DNA from: Proteobacteria bacterium SG_bin6
GTDB lineage: Bacteria; Pseudomonadota; Alphaproteobacteria; Sphingomonadales; Sphingomonadaceae
Length of the DNA: 64,000 bases
Direction of reading: 5' to 3'
NCBI GenBank assembly: GCA_002083435.1
Contig: LWDJ01000002.1
Coordinates: forward strand, 100,004-164,003
The notes under the pieces were generated by a model. It ran no database searches and was not told where the DNA came from. It saw only the letters and a program-made list of their open reading frames with translations. The position numbers and the translations under genes are program-made. Shown in pieces: positions 9,237 through 17,140 of the stretch (its first letter is position 1; each line of letters begins with the position of its first letter).

Positions 9237-9318
9237 CGTCACCCCGGCCCCTGAGCCGGGGTCCCGCTGCCGTGCGACGCGAGATGAAGCGGAACCCCGG
9301 GTCAAGCCCGGCGTGACG
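9237..9318. repeat. Palindromic repeat element between nuoJ and nuoK
   Basis: Outer arms CGTCACCCCGG (9237-9247) and CCGGCGTGACG (about 9308-9318) are complementary with one mismatch. Inside, CCCCGGC (9242-9248) pairs with GCCGGGG (9255-9261), and a second stem forms around CCCCGGG and GCCCGG near 9295-9311. It resembles the GTCACCCCGG...CCGGGGTGAC elements scattered through alphaproteobacterial genomes. Within the nuo transcript it would fold into strong hairpins and may affect mRNA stability or the nuoJ/nuoK expression ratio. Confidence 0.75.
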
Positions 9319-9358
9319 GCGGGGTGCGTGAGCGACGGGCTCGCTCGGACTCCAGAAA

Positions 9359-9970
9359 TCACAGCTCCACCCCCTGGCCGACCGGTTGGTTGACGTTGCG
9401 CACCGCTTCTTCCGGCCGGCGCGCGATCTGGCGGGCGATGTTCTGCGGCTTCACCCCCTGGCGCTTGCGGTGGGTGAGCACGATCGCGCCGATCATCGCG
9501 ACCAGCAGCACCAGCCCCGCCGCCTCGAATATGTAGAGGTAGCGCGAATAGAGCAGCTCGCCGATCGCCTCGATATTGGGCTTGCCCTGCGGCGTCGGCG
9601 CGATGCGGCGGCCGAGCGCGATCGGCCCGGTCTGCCAGGCACCGACCGCGATGAAAATCTCGATCGCGAGCGCGGCGGCGAGCGCGAGGCCCGGCCACAA
9701 ATAGGCATACACCCCGCGCCGCAGTTGCACGAAGTCGATATCGAGCATCATCACTACGAACAGGAACAGCACCGAGACGGCGCCGACATAAACGATCACC
9801 AGCAGCATCGCGATGAACTCGGCGCCGACCAGCACCATCAGCCCGGCGGCGTTGAAGAAAGCGAAGATCAGCCACAGCACCGAATGCACCGGATTGCGCG
9901 AGGCGATCGTCATCGCGCCGGATAGCAGCGTGATGCCGGCAAAGAGGTAGAAGGCGAAGACCTGGATCAA
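9359..9970 (-). CDS. nuoJ: NADH-quinone oxidoreductase subunit J
   Basis: Membrane subunit of complex I, 203 aa with about five helices. The family signature is clear: NPVHSVLWLIFAFFNAAGLM near residues 26-45 and VYVGAVSVLFLFVVMMLDID near residues 60-79, containing the pi-bulge region of helix 3. The start appears to be TTG at 9970, after AGGGGCC. Upstream, between nuoI and nuoJ, is a hairpin with arms at 10002-10008 and 10020-10026. The C-terminal tail is polar and variable, as usual. Confidence 0.95.
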   Translation of the reverse strand: MIQVFAFYLFAGITLLSGAMTIASRNPVHSVLWLIFAFFNAAGLMVLVGAEFIAMLLVIVYVGAVSVLFLFVVMMLDIDFVQLRRGVYAYLWPGLALAAALAIEIFIAVGAWQTGPIALGRRIAPTPQGKPNIEAIGELLYSRYLYIFEAAGLVLLVAMIGAIVLTHRKRQGVKPQNIARQIARRPEEAVRNVNQPVGQGVEL

Positions 9971-10072
9971 GTTTTAGGCCCCTGTTTCCGGCATCGCCTG
10001 AGCCGCTGAAGGGCCCGGGCAGCGGCGGCGCGATCGGCCACCGGCGTTCTTTGAATCAATGTTGCGGCGGCT

Positions 10073-10555
10073 TTAGCGGTAGGGCGCATCGGCGGCAAGA
10101 TTGGCCGCCAGCACGCTTTCCCAGCGATCGCCGTTATCGAGCAGCTTGGCCTTGTCGTAAATCAGCTCCTCGCGCGTTTCGGTCGAAAACTCGAAATTCG
10201 GCCCCTCGACGATGGCATCGACCGGGCAGGCTTCCTGGCAGAAGCCGCAATAGATGCACTTGGTCATGTCGATGTCGTAGCGGGTGGTGCGCCGGCTGCC
10301 ATCGGCGCGCGGTTCGGCCTCGATCGTGATCGCCTGCGCGGGGCAGATCGCCTCGCACAGCTTGCACGCGATGCAGCGTTCCTCGCCATTGGGATAGCGG
10401 CGCAGCGCGTGCTCGCCCCGGAAGCGCGGGGAGATGGGGTTCTTCTCGAATGGATAGTTGATCGTCGCCTTGGGCTTGAAGAAATAGCTCAGGGTAAGCG
10501 CGTGTGCCTTCAGAAATTCCCAGAGGGTGAAGGCCTTGAGGGTTTGGGCAAGCAT
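10073..10555 (-). CDS. nuoI: NADH-quinone oxidoreductase subunit I
   Basis: Peripheral-arm subunit carrying clusters N6a and N6b that pass electrons toward N2. The 160-aa protein has two 4Fe-4S ferredoxin motifs, CIACKLCEAICP (residues about 61-72) and CIYCGFCQEACP (about 100-111). Length and the LKAHALTLSYFFKPKATINYP-like N-terminal part fit NuoI; the run there follows the family closely. The ATG overlaps the nuoH stop by one base (TAATG). Confidence 0.96.
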   Translation of the reverse strand: MLAQTLKAFTLWEFLKAHALTLSYFFKPKATINYPFEKNPISPRFRGEHALRRYPNGEERCIACKLCEAICPAQAITIEAEPRADGSRRTTRYDIDMTKCIYCGFCQEACPVDAIVEGPNFEFSTETREELIYDKAKLLDNGDRWESVLAANLAADAPYR

Positions 10556-11610
10556 TACGCGGGCACTCCCACACGCACGAGCATCAGATAGCCCGAGACG
10601 AGGAACAGGAAAACGAGACTCAACGGCAGGAAGACTTTCCAGCCCAGCCGCATCAGCTGGTCATAGCGGTAGCGCGGCACCGTCGCCTTCACCCAGCTGA
10701 ACAGGAAGAAGAACACCCAGATCTTGGCGAACAGCCACAGGATGTTGAGCCCGAACGGCAGATCGAGAAACGGCAGGTTGAGCGGCGGCAGCCAGCCGCC
10801 CCAGAACAGGATGGCGTTCAGCGCGCACATCAGGATGACGTTGGCGTACTCGCCGAGCCAAAACAGCGCGAAGCTCATCGACGAATATTCGGTCTGGAAC
10901 CCCGCGACGAGCTCGCTTTCCGCCTCGGTCAGGTCGAAAGGCGCGCGCGCGGTCTCGGCCATCGAGCTGATGAAGAACACCACCGCCATCGGGAAGAGCA
11001 ATGGATTGAAGCCGAAGCCGTTGAGCAGCCCGAAAATATGCCCCTGCTGCTTGTCGACGATGGTCGAAAGGTTGAAGCTCCCCGCCCACAGCACCACCGA
11101 AATCAGCACGAAGCCGATCGCGACTTCGTACGACACCATCTGCGCCGACGCGCGCAAGGCGCTGTAAAACGGGTATTTCGAATTGCTCGACCAGCCCGCG
11201 ATGATGATGCCATACACCCCGAGCGACGAGGCGGCGAGCACATAGAGCAGCCCGACATTGATATTCGCCAGCACCACCCCTGGCGCGAACGGGATCACCG
11301 CCCACACGATCAGCGCGACCGTGAAGGTGATGATCGGCGCCATCAGGAACAGGCCCTTGTTGGCGCTCGCCGGGATGATCGTTTCCTGGAGGAACACCTT
11401 GATCCCGTCCGCGAAGGACTGGAGCAACCCGAACGGGCCGACGACGTTCGGCCCCTTGCGCAGCGCGATCGCCGCCCAGATTTTGCGGTCGGCATAAATG
11501 ATCATCGCGACCGCGAGCATCACCGGGAAGGCGATGACGAGAATGTCGATCAGGGTCCACAGGAACCACGACCAGCCATAGCCGAGATAAGCTTCCGTCC
11601 AGCGCGTCAC
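10555..11610 (-). CDS. nuoH: NADH-quinone oxidoreductase subunit H
   Basis: Membrane subunit at the junction with the peripheral arm; it forms much of the quinone chamber. The protein of about 351 aa has eight predicted helices. Motifs are YADRKIWAAIALRKGPNVVG, GLLQSFADGIKVFLQE and the E-rich RAPFDLTEAESELVAGFQ loop. The frame is open further upstream, but the GTG at 11610 is the start. It overlaps the nuoG stop as GTGA and gives the expected N-terminus before the first helix. Confidence 0.96.
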   Translation of the reverse strand: MTRWTEAYLGYGWSWFLWTLIDILVIAFPVMLAVAMIIYADRKIWAAIALRKGPNVVGPFGLLQSFADGIKVFLQETIIPASANKGLFLMAPIITFTVALIVWAVIPFAPGVVLANINVGLLYVLAASSLGVYGIIIAGWSSNSKYPFYSALRASAQMVSYEVAIGFVLISVVLWAGSFNLSTIVDKQQGHIFGLLNGFGFNPLLFPMAVVFFISSMAETARAPFDLTEAESELVAGFQTEYSSMSFALFWLGEYANVILMCALNAILFWGGWLPPLNLPFLDLPFGLNILWLFAKIWVFFFLFSWVKATVPRYRYDQLMRLGWKVFLPLSLVFLFLVSGYLMLVRVGVPA

Positions 11611-13610
11611 TCCGCCGCCTCCGCAAAATCTTCGCCGTGGATCAGCTCGGCCGAGCAACGCTGCATCGTCGGGCTCGCGCGGCAGATCGCGTTGGTGAGG
11701 TAGAAATCGGCGATCGGATAGCGTTCGATCACGCCCGACGCCTCGGCGGGCAGCGCCGGCGGGTTCCACTCGAACCGCGCCAGGCCAAGCTCTCCCAGCG
11801 CCGGCACCTCCGCCGCCATCTGCGCGCGCAATTCGTCGAGCGTGTCGAACGGCAGCGGCTGCCCCAGCCGCTCGGAGAGCGCGCGGAAAATCGTCCAATC
11901 CTCGCGCGCGTCGCCGGGGGCAAACACCGCCCGCTCGCCGCGCTGCACGCGCCCTTCCAGATTGACCCAGGTGCCCGATTTCTCGGCATAGCTCGCCGCC
12001 GGCAGGATGATGTCCGCCGCCGCCGCGCCCTTGTCGCCATGATGGCCGACATAGACCTTCACGCTGCCCGCGAACTTGCTGAAATCGACCTCGTCCGCGC
12101 CGAGGAAGAACACCAGTTTCGGCGCCGCCGCGACGAGATCGGCGATCCCGCCCGCTTGGGCATAGCCGAGCATCAACCCGCCCATCCGCGCCGCTGCCAT
12201 ATGCACCGTATTGAAGCCGTTCCAGCCCTCGCGCACCAGGTTGAAGCGCTGCGCGAAGGCGAGCGCGCCGCCCAAGCCGTTCTTCAGCGCCGCGCCGCCG
12301 ACGATCACCATCGGCCGCTCGGCCTTGCCGAACGCCTCGGCCACCGCCTCGGGCAGGTCGCCCAGCACCGCCAGATCATTGCCCAGCCACTGGACCTTAT
12401 AGGTGAGATCGACCTCAGGGCCGATCGCAAACACCTTGGCGCCGCGCTTGATCGCCTTGCGCAGCCGGGTGTTCACCAGCGGCGCTTCCCAGCGCAAATT
12501 GGTGCCGATCAGCAGGATCGCATCGGCCTGCTCGGTGCCTGCAATCGTGGTATTGAAATTGAGCGCGCTGATCGAGCTGACGTCATAATCCAGCCCCGTT
12601 TGCCGCCCTTCGAGCAGCGACGATCCCAGCGCCTTGAGCAGCGCCTTGGCCGCGAACATCGTCTCGCAATCGACCAGATCACCCGCGACCGCCGCGACAG
12701 AACGACCGGCCGCCACATCCGCAATGGCCGCGAACGCCTCGTCCCAGCTCGCCGGTTGGAGCTTGCCGTCCCGCCGCACGAAGGGCCGGTCGAGCCGTTT
12801 GCGCACCAGCCCGTCGACGGCGTGGCGCGTCTTGTCGGTCGCCCATTCCTCGTTCACATCTTCGTTGATCACCGGCAGGCAGCGCAGCACCTGCCGTCCG
12901 CGGCTATCGAGCCGAATGTTGGTGCCAACCGCGTCCATCACGTCGATCGTCAGCGTCTTCTTCAGCTCCCAGGGCCGCGCCTCGAACGCATAGGGTTTGG
13001 AGGTGAGCGCACCCACCGGGCAGAGATCGACGATATTGCCCGAAAGCTCGCTGGTAACGGCGTGCTCTAGATAACTGGTAATCTGCATATTCTCGCCGCG
13101 ATAGATCGCACCGATTTCCTCAACACCTGCAACTTCTTCGGCGAAGCGCACGCAGCGGGTGCATTGGATGCAGCGGGTCATCACCGTTTTCACGATCGGA
13201 CCCATATATTTTTCGGTCACCGCGCGCTTATTCTCGACATAGCGGCTGGCGCCCCGGCCATACGCCACCGACTGGTCCTGCAGATCGCACTCGCCGCCCT
13301 GGTCGCAGATCGGACAATCGAGCGGGTGGTTGATGAGCAGGAATTCCATCACCCCTTCGCGCGCATTCTTCACCATCGGCGTGTTGGTGAAGACCTCCTG
13401 ATTGTCGGCCGCCGGCAGCGCGCACGAAGCCTGCGGCTTGGGCGGCCCCGGCTTCACCTCGACCAAACACATGCGGCAATTGCCGGCGATCGACAGGCGT
13501 TCGTGATAGCAGAAGCGGGGAATCTCCTTCCCCGCCGCCTCGCACGCCTGCATCACCGTGGCGCCCGCGGGGACCTCGACTTCGATCCCATCGACTTTGA
13601 GTTTAGGCAT
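11607..13610 (-). CDS. nuoG: NADH-quinone oxidoreductase subunit G
   Basis: Large Fe-S subunit of the peripheral arm, 667 aa. The N-terminal 2Fe-2S domain has C-x10-C-x2-C in CYHERLSIAGNCRMC (residues about 35-49). The His-Cys 4Fe-4S domain (CPICDQGGECDLQD) and a ferredoxin-type CIQCTRCVRFAEEV follow. The rest is a molybdopterin-oxidoreductase-like domain without cofactor in known members. The 2Fe-2S N1b, N5 and N4 ligand sets all look present. The extra N7 cluster ligands of the E. coli enzyme are not obvious, as expected for this class. Confidence 0.96.
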   Translation of the reverse strand: MPKLKVDGIEVEVPAGATVMQACEAAGKEIPRFCYHERLSIAGNCRMCLVEVKPGPPKPQASCALPAADNQEVFTNTPMVKNAREGVMEFLLINHPLDCPICDQGGECDLQDQSVAYGRGASRYVENKRAVTEKYMGPIVKTVMTRCIQCTRCVRFAEEVAGVEEIGAIYRGENMQITSYLEHAVTSELSGNIVDLCPVGALTSKPYAFEARPWELKKTLTIDVMDAVGTNIRLDSRGRQVLRCLPVINEDVNEEWATDKTRHAVDGLVRKRLDRPFVRRDGKLQPASWDEAFAAIADVAAGRSVAAVAGDLVDCETMFAAKALLKALGSSLLEGRQTGLDYDVSSISALNFNTTIAGTEQADAILLIGTNLRWEAPLVNTRLRKAIKRGAKVFAIGPEVDLTYKVQWLGNDLAVLGDLPEAVAEAFGKAERPMVIVGGAALKNGLGGALAFAQRFNLVREGWNGFNTVHMAAARMGGLMLGYAQAGGIADLVAAAPKLVFFLGADEVDFSKFAGSVKVYVGHHGDKGAAAADIILPAASYAEKSGTWVNLEGRVQRGERAVFAPGDAREDWTIFRALSERLGQPLPFDTLDELRAQMAAEVPALGELGLARFEWNPPALPAEASGVIERYPIADFYLTNAICRASPTMQRCSAELIHGEDFAEAAE

Positions 13611-13613
13611 AAG

Positions 13614-14228
13614 TCATTCCGTTTGGCCTGCGGCGAGCTGCAAATAGGCAATCGACGCCAAATGGTTTCGTAGGTCGGGAAGATCGATCCGATACCCGAT
13701 GCCCTCCGGCGTGCATTGCTTCAGAGCCTCGCCATAAGCAAGCAGCGCCGGCCGCTCCTCGGCGCTCGCGACCGGCGTGCGCAGCAACGCGGCGGTGCGC
13801 GCCGGCGCCGCATTCAGCAGACAGGTCGCATAAGCGATCACCAACGCACGCCCTTCGGCGTTGGCCGGGCGCTGCGCGGGCGCATCGGGGCGCGCGGCGA
13901 GCGTATCGAGCATGGCCGCTTGGCGCATAAGCAGCGCCTGGGCGACAGAACCGCGGATCGCCCCCACCTGCCCACTGAGCACCGCGCCCCGCACGCAGCC
14001 ATTATGCGCCCGGCTGAGCGTCAGCGCCGCCTCGCGCTCGGCCGGGGTGCCAAGCGGCGTTCGTGCGAGCTTCGCCGACAATGTCGGCCCCTGCCGCACA
14101 AGGCACGCTCCAAAGTTGCCCAGTTGTTCCGCCTTCGGCATCATTTGCGCAGGGGCATGGCTGGCAGCGATGGCGGTGCCGGCAGCGATAGCACTAAGGG
14201 ACCGAATGATCGTCGCGGCTATGCTCAT
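13614..14228 (-). CDS. Exported protein of unknown function inside the nuo operon
   Basis: A 204-aa protein beginning MSIAATIIRSLSAIAAG with a hydrophobic stretch ending AHAPAQ-like (SHAPAQ), a likely Sec signal. The mature part is Ala-rich and mainly helical, with Cys in GACLVRQG, NGCVRGA, ATCLLNA and KQCTPEG. I do not recognise the family. The ATG at 14228 has GGAG 8 bases upstream. It is preceded by 190 bases of unusually AT-rich DNA, including TACAAT at 14295-14300, so it may have its own promoter. It ends 3 bases before nuoG and is not a standard complex I subunit. Confidence 0.75.
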   Translation of the reverse strand: MSIAATIIRSLSAIAAGTAIAASHAPAQMMPKAEQLGNFGACLVRQGPTLSAKLARTPLGTPAEREAALTLSRAHNGCVRGAVLSGQVGAIRGSVAQALLMRQAAMLDTLAARPDAPAQRPANAEGRALVIAYATCLLNAAPARTAALLRTPVASAEERPALLAYGEALKQCTPEGIGYRIDLPDLRNHLASIAYLQLAAGQTE

Positions 14229-14421
14229 GATGGAACTCCGTTGCTCATGATTGAGCAGGGACGGTGCATAGCGTGTGTAGCCCTGTCGGCCATCATTGTA
14301 TTTGCAGAATATCGCAAACTTTTCAGAGTGTAACGTCGATGCAAACGAGCGAAAGACGAGGCTGCGGATAAGCTTTGCCCGCCACTCGTCAAGCGCACGG
14401 CGACACGGCTGGCGATGACCG

Positions 14422-15720
14422 TCACTCCGCCGCCTCCGCCATCGGCGCCACGCCCTTACGCTCGGCGATCCGCCGCTCGACCTCCGGGCGGAAGTGACGC
14501 AGCAGGCCCTGGATCGGCCACGCCGCCGCATCGCCCAGCGCGCAGATTGTGTGGCCTTCGACCTGCTTGGTCACCTGATAGAGCGTGTCGATCTCGCTCA
14601 CTTCGGCGTCGCCGGTGCGCAGCCGCTCCATCACGCGCCACATCCAGCCGGTGCCCTCGCGGCAGGGGGTGCATTGGCCGCAGCTTTCATGCTTGTAGAA
14701 ATAGCTGAGGCGGCTGATCGCGCGGACGATATCGGTCGACTTGTCCATGACGATCACCGCGGCGGTGCCGAGACCCGAGCCGAGCTTCTTCAGCCCGTCG
14801 AAGTCCATTGGGCAGTCGATGATCTGCTCGGCCGGCACCAACGGCACCGACGAGCCGCCCGGGATCACCGCGAGCAGATTGTCCCACCCGCCGCGAATGC
14901 CACCGCAATGCTTCTCGATCAGCTCCCGGAAGGGAATGCTCATCGCTTCTTCCACGACGCACGGCTTGTTCACATGGCCGCTGATCTGGAACAGCTTGGT
15001 GCCTTTGTTGTTCTCCGCGCCAAAGCTCGCGAACCACTCGGGCGAACGGCGCAGGATCGTCGGCACCACCGCGATCGATTCGACGTTGTTGACGGTCGTC
15101 GGGCAGCCGTAGAGCCCCGCCCCCGCCGGGAAAGGCGGTTTCAGCCGGGGCTGCCCCTTCTTGCCCTCCAGGCTTTCGAGCATCGCGGTTTCTTCGCCGC
15201 AGATATAGGCGCCCGCGCCGCGATGGACGAAGACATCGAAATCATAGCCCGAACCACAGGCATTCTTGCCGACGAAGCCCTTGGCATAGGCTTCCGCCAC
15301 CGCCGCATAGAGCGTTGCCGCCTCGCGGATATATTCGCCGCGAATGTAAATATAGGCCGCCCGCGCGCGCATCGCGAAGCCCGCGACCAGCGCGCCCTCG
15401 ATCAGCTTGTGCGGATCGTGGCGGATGATCTCGCGGTCCTTGCAGCTGCCAGGCTCGGACTCGTCGGCGTTGATGACGAGAAAATTGGGCCGATCCTCGC
15501 GCGGGGTCTTCGGCATGAAGCTCCATTTGGTGCCGGTCGGGAACCCCGCTCCGCCGCGCCCGCGCAGGCCGCTCGCCTTGATCCGGTCGATGATCGCGTC
15601 CTGCCCGATCTCGAGCAGCGCTTTGGTATTGTCCCAATCGCCGCGCTTCATCGCCGCGTCGATCGTCCAGGGCTGGAAGCCATAGACGTTGGTGAAGATA
15701 CGATCCTTGTCCGCGAGCAT
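14422..15720 (-). CDS. nuoF: NADH-quinone oxidoreductase subunit F (FMN and NADH site)
   Basis: Binds NADH, FMN and 4Fe-4S cluster N3 in complex I. The protein of about 432 aa has the Gly-rich nucleotide motif GLRGRGGAGFPTGTKWSFM near residues 50-68, the FMN region NADESEPGSCKDR, and the cluster motif ESCGQCTPCREG with its fourth Cys in HTICALGDA. The ATG at 15720 is chosen because the protein then starts MLADKDRIFTNVYGFQ, as in relatives. The longer upstream frame overlaps the neighbouring small gene. Confidence 0.96.
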   Translation of the reverse strand: MLADKDRIFTNVYGFQPWTIDAAMKRGDWDNTKALLEIGQDAIIDRIKASGLRGRGGAGFPTGTKWSFMPKTPREDRPNFLVINADESEPGSCKDREIIRHDPHKLIEGALVAGFAMRARAAYIYIRGEYIREAATLYAAVAEAYAKGFVGKNACGSGYDFDVFVHRGAGAYICGEETAMLESLEGKKGQPRLKPPFPAGAGLYGCPTTVNNVESIAVVPTILRRSPEWFASFGAENNKGTKLFQISGHVNKPCVVEEAMSIPFRELIEKHCGGIRGGWDNLLAVIPGGSSVPLVPAEQIIDCPMDFDGLKKLGSGLGTAAVIVMDKSTDIVRAISRLSYFYKHESCGQCTPCREGTGWMWRVMERLRTGDAEVSEIDTLYQVTKQVEGHTICALGDAAAWPIQGLLRHFRPEVERRIAERKGVAPMAEAAE

Positions 15721-15725
15721 GGCCG

Positions 15726-15884
15726 TTAACGCCCCCGCCCCACGACGCGCTCGATCAGCAGATAGGCGGCGACCGCCAGCCCGATCGCGACCGCGAGGAT
15801 GATGAGGTTGAAGGCGAGCTTCAGCAACGCGACGAGCACGAAGATCGCGAGCAGCGCGACGCCGATGGCGATGATAATGTTCAT
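15726..15884 (-). CDS. 52-aa membrane peptide between nuoE and nuoF
   Basis: The short frame reads MNIIIAIGVALLAIFVLVAL, then about 32 more residues ending ERVVGRGR. It has one long or two close hydrophobic segments, with a single Lys near the middle. Its ATG overlaps the nuoE stop as ATGA and its stop lies 5 bases before the nuoF ATG, exactly the spacing of the real genes here. That makes it a credible translated gene, below common annotation cut-offs. The function is unknown. It could be an accessory or assembly peptide of complex I, but nothing in the sequence proves that. Confidence 0.65.
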   Translation of the reverse strand: MNIIIAIGVALLAIFVLVALLKLAFNLIILAVAIGLAVAAYLLIERVVGRGR

Positions 15885-16549
15885 GCCCATTCTCCCCGAT
15901 AGTCGTGATTGTCATCGACCATCGCCTGCAGCGAGGTCGGCCCGCCCTCGGGGCAGCTCGCCCGCCGCCCGATCTGCGAGCCCGCCGGCGGCGTCTCGCC
16001 GCGCGCCAGCGCCTGCAGGATCGCGGTGGTGCGATCATAGTCCAGGTCTTCGTAATTGTCGTCGTTGATCTGCACCATCGGCGCGTTGGCGCACGCGCCC
16101 AGGCATTCGACCTCGGTCAGGGTGAACAGCCCGTCGGGCGTGGTCTTACCCTTGGCGAGGCCGTGGTTCTTGCACGCCTTCATCACCTCGTCCGATCCGG
16201 CGAGCATGCACGGCGTCGTCCCGCACACCTGCACATGATAGCGGCCGACCGGCGCCAGATTGAACATGGTGTAGAAGGTCGCGACCTCGAACACGCGGAT
16301 ATAGGGCAGCCCCAGCTCGCGCGCGACGAACTCGATTACCGGCACCGGCAGCCATCCTTGCGTTTTCGTCTCCGCCCCGACCTGGCGTTGGGCGAGATCG
16401 AGGAAGGGCAGGCTTGCCGATTGCTGGCGCCCGGCGGGATAGCGCGCGAGGATGGTGCGCGCCTTTTCGGCATTTTCGGGCGTCCAGGCGAAATCGCCCC
16501 AGCGCGCGCGGACCTCGGCTTCGTCAGGGATTGGGGGAGTGTCAGCCAT
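15881..16549 (-). CDS. nuoE: NADH-quinone oxidoreductase subunit E
   Basis: Carries 2Fe-2S cluster N1a. The protein is about 222 aa with a thioredoxin-like fold. Ligands are in QVCGTTPCML (near residues 108-117) and VECLGACANAPM (about 147-158). FVARELGLPYIRVFEVATFY is a family signature. The ATG at 16549 overlaps the cupin stop (TGATG). After the fold is a tail of about 30 residues with two Gly-Pro-rich stretches and one Cys, longer than in E. coli NuoE. Confidence 0.95.
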   Translation of the reverse strand: MADTPPIPDEAEVRARWGDFAWTPENAEKARTILARYPAGRQQSASLPFLDLAQRQVGAETKTQGWLPVPVIEFVARELGLPYIRVFEVATFYTMFNLAPVGRYHVQVCGTTPCMLAGSDEVMKACKNHGLAKGKTTPDGLFTLTEVECLGACANAPMVQINDDNYEDLDYDRTTAILQALARGETPPAGSQIGRRASCPEGGPTSLQAMVDDNHDYRGEWA

Positions 16550-16941
16550 CAAATCGTTTCCAGTGACTCGCGCGTCAACGCGCTGGGATTGACGCCGGTA
16601 TTGGGCTCGCCCTCGCGGTCCATGATCAGGATGTGGCACTCGCCTTCCGCGAAGGGCCGGTGCTCGGTGCCCTTGGGCACTACGACCAGCTCGCCGGGTT
16701 TTAGGCGACGGACGCCATCGCGGAACTCGATGCCAAGTTCGCCCGAGAGGACGAGGAACAACTCGTCGGTCTCCGCATGGGCGTGCCAGGTGAAGTCGCC
16801 CTGAACCTTGGCCAGGCGGACTTCGTTGCCATTGTAATGCGCGACGATGCGCGGGTTCCAATGATCTTGGAACTGCGCGAGCTTGTCGGCAAGGCTAATA
16901 ATGCCCCATCCGTCAGCCACGACGCATAACCTCATCGCCAT
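16549..16941 (-). CDS. Cupin domain protein inside the nuo operon
   Basis: A single-domain cupin of about 130 aa. The beta-barrel motifs are HAHAETDELFLVLSGE (metal-type His residues and Glu) and GELVVVPKGTEHRPFAEGE. ISLADKLAQFQDHWNPRIVA starts the domain. I place the start at the ATG at 16941; an ATG at 16935 is equally possible, and both overlap the upstream membrane-protein gene. The family is widespread and usually unassigned (sugar-isomerase or oxygen-dependent roles are guesses). Tight overlap with nuoE suggests co-translation. Confidence 0.8.
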   Translation of the reverse strand: MAMRLCVVADGWGIISLADKLAQFQDHWNPRIVAHYNGNEVRLAKVQGDFTWHAHAETDELFLVLSGELGIEFRDGVRRLKPGELVVVPKGTEHRPFAEGECHILIMDREGEPNTGVNPSALTRESLETI

Positions 16942-17140
16942 CCCTGCCCGGTGCAGACCCGGCGCCCCAAAAGGACATCGCACCCTCAATAGCGATGTAA
17001 AGCACCAGCGGCACGACGAGCCATAGCGGCAACCAGAGCATATTTGTTGCCGGCCCCATTACGATTACCGCCGCGGCCAAAATCAACGCAACGCCGCGCC
17101 AGCGCACCGCCTTAGGAGAGTTCCAATCGGCCAGTTTCAC
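16913..17140 (-). CDS. Small two-helix membrane protein between nuoD and nuoE
   Basis: About 75 aa with two hydrophobic helices (VALILAAAVIVMGPATNML and LPLWLVVPLVLYIAIEGAMS) and a short polar C-tail ending in Arg-Arg-Gly. GTG at 17140 overlaps the nuoD stop as GTGA; another GTG at 17149 would add three residues. The 3' end overlaps the cupin start. I do not recognise a family. Position and coupling suggest it is made with complex I, but it is not a known subunit. Confidence 0.6.
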   Translation of the reverse strand: MKLADWNSPKAVRWRGVALILAAAVIVMGPATNMLWLPLWLVVPLVLYIAIEGAMSFWGAGSAPGRDGDEVMRRG

